From contig JAOVFP010000015.1 of the NCBI GenBank assembly GCA_025738555.1, forward strand, positions 496,001 to 560,000: a stretch of 64,000 bases of DNA, given 5' to 3'. This document shows positions 35,564 to 47,104 of this stretch, one piece after another. Below the pieces are notes generated by a model. It ran no database searches. It was not told the DNA's origin and saw only the letters and a list, made by a program, of their open reading frames with translations. Numbering within the stretch: the first letter of the stretch is position 1; the number at the start of each line of letters is the position of its first letter. Position numbers and translations under genes: made by a program. Source of the stretch: Cyathus striatus. Its lineage: Eukaryota > Basidiomycota > Agaricomycetes > Agaricales > Nidulariaceae.

Positions 35564-36059
35564 CACTCTGTAAAAACGAAAATTTCGGTCAGAGCATTAC
35601 CAGATCATGTCTAGCTCTGAAATACGACATTTTGGCATGGATTGCGCATGAATGATTTACAAATGCACCGTAAATGTCTGCAGCATGCTGATTACATATC
35701 GTGGATTTATTCTCATCACTGCATTATATACATATCATTTAAATTAAATCTAATTATCTAGGATTGTTTGCAGTACACATTATAATATATATTCCAAGTT
35801 TCACAAACAGAAAGTAAAAATTGAACACTCTAGATGTTTTTTTATGCATATGATTTCATTTTCTGTGTCACATTTTCGTGACCGAAGCACACAACTCGTG
35901 ACACCCTGCAATCATGCTCGGGATATGTACAGCTCCTTTATTTAATCATCTACAAGTCATTTTCAGATCATTTATCCCCAATCCATGCCAAAATGTTGTG
36001 TTTCAGAGCTAGACATGACCTGGAAATGCTCTGACCGAAATTTCCGTTTTTACAGAGCG
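35564..36059. mobile_element. CACTA-type MITE, ~85-bp TIRs, TCA duplication
   Basis: Left end CACTCTGTAAAAACGAAAAT and right end, in inverse, CGCTCTGTAAAAACGGAAAT. Similarity continues for about 85 bases through CATGTCTAGCTCTGAAA and CATTTTGGCATGGATTG. TCA flanks both sides (35561-35563, 36060-36062), a 3-bp duplication as expected for CACTA elements. No coding capacity in 496 bp. Confidence 0.8.
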
Positions 36060-36199
36060 TCACATGTGTCACACTCTGTAAAAACGAAAAAGTCCATAGA
36101 TCATGTACCTGACATTCATTGGTAATGCCAACGTATGTACCGGACATGTGAAGCAGCTTGTACATATATGGTTAACCAAAAGGGCCTAGCATCCGGGGA

Positions 36200-36450
36200 A
36201 CATATGTGCAGCTTATACACAACTCCTGTGCAATGCATGTACACTGTAGATATAACTCATGTTGGACTCATGCAATACTCACACAGCTTTTCCATCTGTA
36301 CCATCTGCTCCTATCAACAGTGTGTAAATATTTGACTAATCAAAGTGCCTAGTGTAAAATGAACTAGTATGTGTGGCTCATGTGTAAGGCATTTATAACA
36401 TATATGTAACTCATGTAGGACTCATGCAATACTCACACTACTTCTCCAGC
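36200..36450 (+). repeat. CACTA left subterminal repeats
   Basis: AACTCATGTWGGACTCATGC plus AATACTCACAC occurs at 36256 and 36410, among several GTACATATATG/ACATATGTG words. This fits subterminal transposase-binding repeats. Confidence 0.55.
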
Positions 36451-37379
36451 ACCACTGTAGTATGTATGTACTATCTATACATCAATTGACTTACAATACT
36501 AAGTACTAGAACTAGTACTAATATTTATTTTGCTATGTACTATATATGCTACTAATTTCATCATCACCATCATTGTCTGAGTGTTCATTTATTCCCCTCT
36601 CCTCTCCTGTAAGCATATCAAGTGCTGGGTGTTTCTGAAGAATATAGACATATCTTGTTGATGGACCTTCCCAGATTCCAACAATTGCCTTAATGCATGA
36701 TATTTCTATCACCCTCATACTTGTGTTACTCCATACACCACGAAGTGCTACATTCATAACATTTTCCACAGAATCAATTGGTCTGTATATCAGGAATCCT
36801 TCAGAGTTATTTACTGTAGTGCTTGTATTTGAGTTTCGTAGTTTGACTTGATAAAATGCAAGAGCTTCTCCAAAAACAGGTACCTCACTTGTTCCATCCT
36901 CTGATATGCACATTGCCTATTATAAAAATATTAATCTACTGACGTGATCTAATAAATGAAAACAATTACCTCAAACCATCTGCTGCATCTTGAAGGAGTT
37001 GCAGATCGTGTCTCACTAAGCAGACTTCTCAGAGTTGTTCCATTTGACAATTGGACACATCCCCAACGGGCAGCAAGAAAATTCCGGGCATGCACAGAAG
37101 TGAGCGTGAGTTGAGCGTGCACACTCACCTATTGAGCGTGAAAATTCGACCCTGTGCGTGATGTGAGCGTGAATATTCTATACATGAGCGTGAATAATTC
37201 TTATATGAGCATGAGCCAACTGGCTGTCTTATATCAACTACATACTGAATAATTGGCATAGTAAAGCATGTTTTTAATACAATTTGGTATATACTAAGCA
37301 CTGTAATGTAATAATTGAAGAACACCAGTGGGTTTTATATATATTTCATTGTTATTGTCTTCTATATGACTGTATATTG

Positions 37380-37510
37380 ATTTAAAATGTATACCAATGA
37401 TCCAGAGTGTTTAAATATGACTTAGAGTGTATATAAATGATTCAGAGAGTGTACATATGATCTACAAGTTGAAAAAATGACTCAGAGAGTGTAGCAGTAA
37501 TTCAGACTAA
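37380..37510 (+). repeat. Degenerate CAGAGWGTGTA repeats
   Basis: About five units of roughly 27 bp built on TGAYTCAGAGAGTGTA (CAGAGTGTTTA, TAGAGTGTATA, CAGAGAGTGTACATA). They lie within the Mutator-like element. Confidence 0.65.
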
Positions 37511-37554
37511 CAGTTAAAAATTTATAGAGCTAGAGAATGGTATATATTGAACAG

Positions 37555-37795
37555 TAGAAACAGGGGAAGTTTATAATGAAACAGGGGGCTCAGAAAATTA
37601 CAGGAAGCTTTACAACGAAGCAGGAAAATTCAGAACTAGGCAGGGGGATTCACAGTGAAGCAGAGACCATGGGAAATTCAAACCAAAGAATGGGGATTTA
37701 CAGCGAAGTAGGGAACTTCAGAACAAGGAAGGGGGCTTAATAAAAAAGCAGGGAAATTCACAACGAAGCAGGGAGAAATACAGGATAGACTACTA
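37555..37795 (+). repeat. Degenerate GAAGCAGGGRAATTCA repeats
   Basis: About eleven units of 20-22 bp such as ACAACGAAGCAGGGAAATTC and GGAAGGGGGCTTAATAAAAA. A second unrelated minisatellite family within the same element. Confidence 0.7.
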
Positions 37796-37849
37796 CCTAT
37801 CACACATATTTGCATAGTATAACTGCATGTCAGTATTATATTTACACTC

Positions 37850-40230
37850 ATACTCAATGCCCTTTGATTTGAGCATGAGCATGATAGGTATTCTATCACA
37901 TTTATAATACTTATTTACACTTGCACTCAATGTCATTTAACTTGGGTGTGAGCATGATTGGCATTTTTACTCATGCTCACAAATATTACACTTATATTTC
38001 ACTTGAGCATGAGCGTGATTGGTATTCCTGTTCATGCTCACAAATATTAGACTCACACTCAATGCCCTTTAACTTGAGCTTGAGTATAATTGGTATTCCT
38101 ATTCATGCTCACAAGTATTACACTCACACTCAATGTCCTTTAACTTGAGTGTGAGTGTGGTATTCCTATTCACGCTCACAAGTATTACACTCACACTCAA
38201 TGTCCTTTAACTTGAGCATGAGCATGATTGGTATTCTTACTCATGCTCACAAATATTATACCTGCATTCAACTTGAGCGTGAGTGTGGTATTCCTATTCA
38301 TGCTCACAAGTATTACTATCCTTTAACTTGAGTGTGAGTGTGATTGGTATTCTTACTCACACTCACAAATATTACACTTGCATTCAACTTGAGCGTGAGT
38401 GTGGTATTCCTATTCACGCTCACAAGTATTACACTCATGCTCAATATCCTTTAACTTGAGTGTGAGTGTGATTGGTATTCTTACTCACGCTCACAAATAT
38501 TACACTTGCATTCAACTTGAGCGTGAGTGTGGTATTCCTATTCATGCTCACAAGTATTACACTCATGCTCAATATCCTTTAACTTGAGCATGAGCGTGAT
38601 TGGTATTCTTACTCATGCTCACAAATATTACACTTGCATTCAACTTGAGCATGAGTGTGGTATTCCTATTCACGCTCACAAGTATTACACTCATGCTCAA
38701 TATCCATTAACTTGAGTGTGAGCGTGATTGGTATTCTTACTCACGCTCACAAATATTATACTTGCATTCAACTTGAGCGTGAGTGTGGTATTCCTATTCA
38801 CGCTCACAAGTATTACACTCATGCTCAATATCCTTTAACTTGAGTGTGAGTGTGATTGGTATTCTTACTCATGCTCACAAATATTACACTTGCATTCAAC
38901 TTGAGCGTGAGTGTGGTATTCCTATTCATGCTCACAAGTATTACACTCATGCTCAATATCCTTTAACTTGAGTGTGAGCATGATTGGTATTCTTACTCAT
39001 GCTCACAAATATTACACTTGCATTCAACTTGAGTGTGAGTGTGGTATTCCTATTCATGCTCACAAGTATTACACTCACACTCAATATCCTTTAACTTGAG
39101 TGTGAGCGTGATTGGTATTCTTACTCATGCTCACAAATATTACACTTGCATTCAACTTGAGCGTGAGTGTGGTATTCCTATTCATGCTCACAAGTATTAC
39201 ACTCACACTCAATATTCTTTAACTTGAGCATGAGCGTGATTGGTATTCTTACTCATGCTCACAAATATTATACTTGCATTCAACTTGAGCGTGAGTGTGG
39301 TATTCCTATTCACACTCACAAGTATTACACTCACACTCAATGTTCTTTAACTTGAGTGTGAGCATGATTGGTATTCTTACTCATGCTCACAAATATTACA
39401 CTTGCATTCAACTTGAGCATGAGTGTGGTATTCCTATTCATGCTCAATATCCTTTAACTTGAGCATGAGCGTGATTGGTATTCTTACTCACACTCACAAT
39501 TATTATACTTGCATTCAACTTGAGCGTGAGTATAATTGGTATTCCTATTCACGCTCACAAGTATTACACTCACGCTCAATATCCTTTAACTTGAGCATGA
39601 GCATGATTGGTATTCTTACTCACGCTCACAAATATTACACTTGTATTCAACTTGAGCATGAGTGTGGTATTCCTATTCACACTCACAAGCATTACACTCA
39701 TGCTCAATATCCTTTAACTTGAGTGTGAGCGTGATTGGTATTCTTACTCATGCTCACAAATATTACACTTGCATTCAACTTGAGCATGAGTGTGGTATTT
39801 CTATTCACACTCACAAGTATTACACTCATGCTCAATATCCATTAACTTGAGTGTGAGCGTGATTGGTATTCTTACTCACGCTCACAATTATTACACTTAC
39901 ATTCAACTTGAGCATGAGTATAATTGGTATTCCTATTCATGCTCACAAGTATTACACTCACGCTCAATATCCTTTAACTTGAGCATGAGCATGATTGGTA
40001 TTCTTACTCATGCTCACAAATATTACACTTGCATTCAACTTGAGCATGAGTATAATTGGTATTCCTATTCACACTCACAAGTATTACACTCACACTCAAT
40101 GTCCTTTAACTTGAGTGTGAGTGTGGTATTTCTATTCACACTCACCTATTCATGCTTACAAGTATTACACTCACACTCAATGTCTGGGTGTGATTGGTAT
40201 TCCTATTCATGCTCACAAATATTACAGTTG
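37850..40230 (+). repeat. 128-bp satellite array (about 18 copies) of GAGCGTGA palindromes
   Basis: Regular units of 128 bp made of two ~64-bp halves. Each half starts with GAGYRTGAGYRTG, goes through GGTATTCYTAYTC, then the inverse YRYGCTCACAARTATTACAC and CAACTT or TTTAACTT. Forward GAGCGTGA and inverse TCACGCTC words alternate, so each half can fold. Copies vary mainly at the CpG of GAGCGTGA, giving GAGTGTGA or GAGCATGA. Open frames of 62 codons recur every 128 bp but change frame, so the array is not coding. Confidence 0.95.
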
Positions 40231-40276
40231 CAACTTACTTTTCCTCCCACATGTAAGTGAAGCCAAAATATAAATG

Positions 40277-41491
40277 TAGGCAAATGCATGGGTATGCCAT
40301 ACCCGCACGGGTCATGGGTAAGGGTAACGGCGGGTATGGGTACGGGTCAGGTCTTGAAGACCCGTAACCCGCAGGTACCCGTAGGAGTTCATTGAATAAA
40401 AATGTGAATGATAATACTTTTGCAACAGTAGTAGTTTGAATAAGGTTATGGTGTATATTAATATAATTGGTGCTTGTGTTTAAAGCAAAACCTCGGTTTC
40501 GCATTTTGTTCAGCTCGCAGGGTTGAGCTTAGGTGATATATCTAGATGCAATTCATTCAAATTAACGTCACTACTCCAATTCGTTTTGTATTTCTTTGAT
40601 ATTATGGATATGGATAGCGTATTGCTGTACGGTCATAACGACTCTACATTCATATTTTATGGCCATCTCGTTTAGGTTCTATAAATAATAATGTCTGCCT
40701 CTTCCCCAGTACACAGAAATTGGGATTCCTCCTCTATATCACACTCACACCTTTTGTATTTTTACAGACACATTGCATTGTACATGCACTAAATTTCATG
40801 CTCCATATCACCATGTATTGTACATGATACATGTTTATTTAATATTTTTCTATGTTTTGTAGAATTTCCTATGTTCTGAAGATGGTATGATACAACCAAC
40901 AGTTATCGCTCGACTCCTTCGTATTTTCGCGTACTTATACCCATGTTGCCTATGTACAAAATGAACTAGTATACATAACATTGGTACATCTGGTTCAAGT
41001 GCTACGAAATAGACATTCTGTATCTCTTATATTCTGGAGATAGTGCGATATAGGCAGTAGTGTTCATTCAACTCCCTCTAATATTTGCGTACGAATACCC
41101 GTGTAGTATACGTACAAAATGAGCTATTATACAGGACATTCGCACATCTGGTTCAAGTACTACGAAATAAGCATTTTATATCTCCTATATTCAGGAAATA
41201 GCACAATAAAAGCAGCTGCTTTCACTCAAACATTGCATGTGCTAGTGTACGAATACTAGTCCTGTTTACGTACAAAATAAGCTATTACACAAGATTATCG
41301 TACATCTGCTTCAGGTGATATGAATTAATTCATTATATATTTATTCAAATTCTGAAATACGTAAGTATTAGTAAAACCCATGGGTTGTGACACCCGTGAG
41401 CACCCGTACCCGTGGGAATGGGTACAGGTTGGCGTGGGTATGGGTACGGGTCGAGCTTCAGACACCCATGGGTTACCCATGACGTTGCCTA
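40277..41491. mobile_element. Non-autonomous hAT element nested in the MULE
   Basis: Begins TAGGCAAATGCATGGGTA and ends with the inverse TACCCATGACGTTGCCTA. Flanks are TATAAATG (40269-40276) and TATTAATG (41492-41499), an 8-bp duplication with one mismatch. Both subterminal regions are packed with GGGTACGGG/CCCGTACCC words. The centre has three copies of a ~110-bp segment with GTACAAAATGAGCTATTAYA and ACATCTGGTTCAAGT. No coding. Confidence 0.8.
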
Positions 41492-41514
41492 TATTAATGT
41501 AATATATAATTTTT

Positions 41515-41955
41515 TTGTGAGCATGAAGTAAAGACTTTGAGCATGAGTTGACAGACCTTGAGCGTGAGTTGATGACCTTGAGCGTGAAAACTTAGACCCT
41601 GTGCGTGAATGTATGGACCCTGTGCGTGAGATGTTGACCCTGAGCGTGAAGTAAAATCTTGAGCGTGATGTGTGCGTGCACGCTCAATCCATGCTCACAC
41701 CTTGAGTGTGAACATGAGCGTGCACGCACATGTTTGAGCGTGAAGTATTAATATTATTCTTCAAGATTTGACTTCATATCTTGATTAGAAACATCCCTCA
41801 CATTCACAATATGACACAGCCATACAACACTAGTATGTACATTTGATTTACACTCTTTTTGACCCACAAATGGGCCATTTAGAACTAAAATAAATACCTT
41901 GAGCGTGACACACTCAATCATGCTCACTTTTGTGCGTGCCCGGAATTTTCTATGT
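41515..41955 (+). repeat. Irregular GAGCGTGA/GTGCGTGA cluster at MULE right side
   Basis: About a dozen TGAGCGTGA or TGTGCGTGA words spaced 15-25 bp apart (GACCTTGAGCGTGA, GACCCTGTGCGTGA), mirrored by a smaller cluster at 37095-37215. Here CpG is mostly kept, unlike in the inner satellite. Confidence 0.75.
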
Positions 41956-44681
41956 GCCCATCCCCAACAAGGAAAGTTCTCAATATCATCTTCTGATACA
42001 GTTAAATTAAAACTATTTATGTACCAGACTTTTAACAATGATATTTGATTCTCAATTGAACCACCTTGTCCTTTATTACTTTTTGTAATAGACAGCCTTT
42101 GAGTTAATTTCATCTGCTTAACTTTAGAGCTGTTCTTCTGCATTGTCAAATCTAATTCTGGGTAATAAAGTGTCAAAATTCGCTGCAACTCAGTTTCATA
42201 TATGATATTTGCTAAATTTGTAAATGGAAATCTTCGTGACCGGATTTTACGGCCCAATTCACCAATAGTTCGCTCCATTGTAGCTTGAGATCCTAGCTTA
42301 ACTGACCCATTCCAACGAATATGCTGGGGAACATGAATTAATTGGAAGATACAAAGCCTTGCACAGTTTATTTTAGATGGGTCCCTCCCAATATATAACT
42401 TCTCATATTCAATGAGGTATTGTTCAATTACAATATGAAGATTTGCCAAATCACTGTCAGTTCTGCCTTGAATTGTCATTGTATACTTTACAATGTATGC
42501 AAATTTTGCGAAGTTTTGAAGGAGTAGTGGATTAAAATTAAGTTCAATGCCAATTGGAATAATATACCAATGTAGCAATGCCATCCATTCATAAATTTTG
42601 TACTGACTTTGCCGCTTCAGATATGGATCTCTGACAATTCCACAGAGTGCAGGAGGGAGAGTCTTGTTTGCTTTTGCAACATATTCACCAAATGTACGTC
42701 CTATGTTTTCAGATATATGTATATTCTCATTTGAATCACCAATAGTAAACCATAAATCCCAAAGATAAGCCATAATGTTTTCATAATAAAGATGAAATGG
42801 ATCAAGTGGAGGCATACTTGGATGTAAAAATGCTTTGCTTGTGGCACATAATGGAAGCTTAGATATACCTGTTTCTTTCATAATAGATGCTCTCTGTGTC
42901 TTGTTAAGGTTTGGATTAGATATTGCTTCTATTGTTCTCCAATACTGCTCATGTGTACGCATTGGAATATTTTTAAGGTCATATGAAGCAGGGCGTGTTG
43001 GGTTATATATATCATTCTCAGGTGGAGAAATGGGGTAGTACTGTGATTTTTCACCAGATCCAATACTATTTTTTGCTCCTCTGACCATTGAGAATCGGTC
43101 TCCATGTAATGCAGCATGTCCAGCCATACCATTAACCTTTGCTGACCCTAGCATATCACCAAGCATCATAGTTATATACATTTTATTAACAAAATATGTT
43201 GATTCATTTAGTGCATCTCGCATCCACAGTCCTTCACTTCCATATGCCATTTCCTCAAATAAAGGCCACAGAAAGGATTCTACATCCCCAGGAGAGTTTG
43301 GACCAGGGATTGCTAGATTTATTATAATATTCTTTGATTTATACCGAATTTCAGGAGGTAAGTTTAATATTATTAAAATTAAAACCCAAGTGTTGGATTG
43401 TTTTTTTAGTGTAAGTTGTGCACCATCGGTTGATAAGGCTAATGCAATATCCCTTGAGCCCTGAAAAATTTCTGGCTGTTCATATTGTATTCGGTGAATT
43501 GCTGCATTAGCATAATCAGAATACACTGCAGATCCAACTAAGTGTAATGAATCTTTTAAACATTTATCTCTGTATAATAGTGCTTCTGCAGTATCAATAT
43601 TGTTGTACATCGCTTGTATTGTATCCTTGACTGGAAGAATAGAAACTTGAGCTCGGGGTATTTCTTTACCTGATGGAGTGTATCTATAACGAGGCTCATT
43701 GCATTTTCCATGCTTCTTATGGATATAAGGGCATGCCTTTAGGTCTTTGTATGATCCAGTATATGCAATACAACTTCTTGGACACATGTCCTTCTGTGTT
43801 GCTTTAAATAATGTCAATTCCCTAGCAAGATTTCGCACTTGGTGTAGTGAAAGAATTTCTATATTTGTAGCATTCAGAAGAACAGCAGCATGCAACACAT
43901 AGGCTTTTACAGTGCCATTAGACTGCTTCCATGCAATGTAAAGCTGAAGACTTAGTTTTTCATCATCTGTGAGAGATCTTTTCACAGGAATATCTTCTGG
44001 ACATGGTGGGCATATGTAATCTCCTAATAATTCAGCTTGTAAGTCTTTAACAACCTGTGGAACCGGATTTCGTGAATAATGTATCTGCCTCAAGCACAGA
44101 TTGTAGTCTCATCACAGATATATCATCCTGAAGTTCGTCTTCATCATCCGAGTCTGTGTCTTCATTTTCTAAGTAGCTATCAGGCCAAAGAACAATTTCT
44201 TCTTCATCTGATAGTTCTGGTTGACAAAAATTTATAAATTGCTCTTGTAATTCTTCTGTATCATGTTCAACTTGTCGAATACTCTCTGTTTCTTCAGTAC
44301 TTGTAAACACATTGTCAGTAGAATCAGGAAGGTTTGATTCAGAAAAACTATTTTCTTGTGGTATATCTGATACAGACTGAGCACGTATATCCCATATCAA
44401 TTTATTTATATTTAACTGTAGTACTCACCAATTGGAATATCCGAATGCTCTTTGTTATTTGCCAACCAAATATTTATTTGAGTTTGACGTATGCAGTCTT
44501 CATAAAATGTTATTATATCTCTACTTTGTACATCGGATGGTTGCTTCATAATTTCTGTAAGTCGTTTCTGGTCTTCAGCTATATGTTTCTGGGCAGTTCG
44601 AGGTTGTATCTTTTTCCCCTGGGGACGACATTTTGAGCAATAGCAGATAAGCACAGGCATGATGTCTTTGAAGATTCTCAA

Positions 44682-47071
44682 AAAATTGGACTATCATTGT
44701 ACTACTTATACTCACTGCTTATCGATATCATTCCTCATGTTATAATTTTAATAGCGCTGCGGATCCCCAATATGATTGAACAGTTGGGCTCCCACACAAA
44801 TCACAGTAACGCCTCTGCCGCATATTAAATTTATTTATAGAATATATCATTATCCAAGGCCAGCATGCTAAAACCACGCGCACGCAGCATGGAACTTGAG
44901 TGCTCGAACGATATAAATTAATGATAGGAATAACGAATCATACCAGCTGACAATATATCAACCCTACTAAGCCCTAAGTCCAGGTATTGTACCACCGCCA
45001 TGGTCCACAAGAACACCAGTAGGGTGCTAAAATAAAATCAGAGCATTAGATAGAGGGTATAGGAAGAGAGTAGAGTATGTGATACGCACATGTGAGGCCC
45101 CACCTTTACAACGATGTGACAATGACAAAGTCTCCGCGTAGCGCGTATGTCATTATGATGATAGGTAATGGGCAATTCATGCATGAAGGAAGTCGGCGTA
45201 TCCGAAAAGCGAGAAAAACTGGAGATAGATAAAGCCATGATAAGGGTCATATGTCATTAAGGAAAAGCGACTGAGATCGATTGTACGCAACACATTAAAC
45301 GCATCCTCCAAACTTCAAAGTGATTCATGACCGGGATCAAAATGACATCCCATTCACCTCAGCACGGTATGCGTCCATCTCAGCATCTAAGTCCTTTACA
45401 TTCAATTTTGCACGCGAGCGCAGATTGGCAACAGCAACGGCGACAGGATTCCTTCACTGGTCCAATGGTTTTCTTGAATAGTTCCTATGTCCCATCGCAC
45501 CGGGAAACGAAGTGAAGGAAAGAAAATATATATATAAAGGATTATCAGTTCATCGATCTATCCATGCACGGCACACGACGTCCAGGAAAGAAAGGAGAGA
45601 AATCAAAAACAAGGAGCTTACCTTCCACCGGGAGCCTGCTGAGAAAAAATCTTGCTACCAAGGTCGCGACACGAACAGATAAGTAATGATGCACATTGAA
45701 GAAACAGCGTGGTGAGCGTACACGATATGCGACGTCGTAACTCAGCGAAAACGAACGACTGGGAATAACATTCAAGAACACAAGATGACCGAAATAAGGG
45801 GGAAAAGGAAAGTATGGGGGGAGGCAAGAAGAATGAAGAGACAAAACGAGGGGGAAAGGAGAACATACGTCGACCGAATCTGATAACCACACAGGCCGCA
45901 ATCACACTATATACCATACGTCAATCCCTATATTCATGAAGGGGGGCCGGGAACTGTTCACAAATTCCTGCCTGTTCCGTTTGATGAGGTTTTCTTTGAG
46001 TTTGATCTAGCGGTGAGGAGACAGAGTGTTGACGAGGGCTGGAGCATGGCTCAGAGTGCAAGGTTAGTTTGTGAAAGGAAGAGGGAAGGAGGGGAGATGT
46101 AGATGAGTGGACTGAACGACATGTTCCAGTAGGTTGTTGAACATGGAGCACGAGTAGGAAAATTTCTCAAGACCACCGCGACACCAAGCGTCTTCCATGC
46201 CTATTTGGGTGAAGTTTATCGAGGATCCTTCAGCACTTCCAGTCAGCTTTTTCTAGATTCAAATGGCTGTTAGTGCGCATAGTAGGGAGCATTGTTTGTG
46301 TCTTGTTAAACCCCCCACTGCCTCCCCCGACACTGTCCCCCCACCCTCGCTAGCGTCGTAGCAGGCGGCTTCCACCCTACAGGCCCACAAACTCCCAACC
46401 CACCACCCACCAACAACCCCAACGCTAACTAACTCCAACTACACCTCCCCACACCCTTCCACCTCCACCTCGCACCCAACACATGCCCACACACGCGCCT
46501 CCGGTGTGCAGAATTCATCTCTTCGTGGGACGTCGTTGGATTCCTGGACTTTCACACTGATAATAGGTCCGTGTTTGCAGGGGGGTTGTGTCCGCCTTGC
46601 ACATGTGTGTAGCTGCACGACTCTGCCAACATAGCATCCACGCATGCCGCATAATACCCAAAGGTGCTTGCTTAGCTTTTGCTTGGACGTTTACGTCAAT
46701 TTATACTGGAGGATAGCTGATATATTTTTACCTAGAAACACATTTGTGGGGGGTAGTACTGCAAGGATGGGCCTGGGTGGTGAGATGGGAGTCTGCAAGT
46801 GGGAAGGGGTGCTCAAAGTTATTAGTGATAAATGCTAGATAAATGACTGAAAAATAAAATGACAGTCAATCTTTAATCAACGGAGGTATTTTACTTACAT
46901 GGAGTATCTGAGCTTGTACTTAGATATATAATTAAAGATGGAATGAAACATTTAGTGAAGTGTACGCGCGTGTATAACTTCGATAATGCCAATGGAGGGT
47001 TGAGAAGGTCACATGATCCTGTGAGATAACACAGGAAGCGGTTGACACTGCCAACCAAGTTGCCGTTATAC

Positions 47072-47077
<6 letters not shown>
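44682..47077. other. Spacer without recognised gene
   Basis: 45545-45917 has overlapping minus frames without family signatures. 46305-46500 is C-rich low complexity (CCCCCCACTGCCTCCCCCGA type). I could not find the missing first part of the acyltransferase here. Confidence 0.4.

Positions 47078-47102
<25 letters not shown>
47078..47102 (+). repeat. (TC)n microsatellite forming a splice-site pyrimidine tract
   Basis: About 12 TC units end in CAG directly before the coding sequence GATCTACCC. It would serve as a long polypyrimidine tract of the intron preceding the acyltransferase exon. Confidence 0.85.
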
Positions 47103-47104
47103 AG

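Larger units (their letters stand above)
37068..41959. mobile_element. 4.9-kb Mutator-like (MULE) element inside the Tnp2 gene
   Basis: Left end GGGCAGCAAGAAAATTCCGG continuing GCATGCACAGAAGTGAGC; right end, in inverse, GGGCACATAGAAAATTCCGG continuing GCACGCACAAAAGTGAGC. It is flanked by the identical 9-mer ATCCCCAAC (37059-37067 and 41960-41968). A 9-bp duplication is characteristic of Mutator-like elements. The interior is made almost wholly of GAGCGTGA-type repeats and a nested hAT element; no transposase is present, so it moved in trans. Confidence 0.85.
36533..44681 (-). pseudogene. Tnp2-type CACTA (EnSpm) transposase, split by insertion
   Basis: DDE transposase of the Tnp2 family. The first exon (44681-44412) has CYCSKCRPQGKKIQPRTAQK then H. 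The next exon is acidic and ends near 44080, where the frame changes without an intron. The main frame (44093-41754) has HYSRNPVPQVVKDLQAE, a zinc-type CPRSCIAYTGSYKDLKACPY and CNEPRY, then ALSTDGAQLTLKKQSNTWV and AIPGPNSPGDVESFLWPLFE (family core). Downstream are GMAGHAALHGDR, MPPLDPFHLYYEN and GSQATMERTIGELGRKIRSR. At 41968 the exon is interrupted by a 4.9-kb element; the rest resumes at 37058 (VQLSNGTTLRSLLSETRS) and ends with GEALAFYQVKLRN..RPIDSVENV..VIEISCIKAIVGIW (36913-36533). The reading across the 9-bp duplication is in frame, which shows it was one gene. The frame change and the insertion make it inactive unless spliced around. Confidence 0.8.

Noticed and set aside
37850..40230. 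CRISPR-like array
   Set aside because: Regular units, but there are no unique spacers between repeats; the whole 128-bp unit is repeated, and the context is a eukaryotic transposon.
38399..40260. Repeated 62-codon open frames every 128 bp
   Set aside because: The period is not a multiple of three and the frames come from the satellite palindromes; no coding signal beyond the repeat.
45545..45917. Two overlapping ~100-codon minus frames
   Set aside because: Mutually exclusive, composition-biased, no recognised domain.
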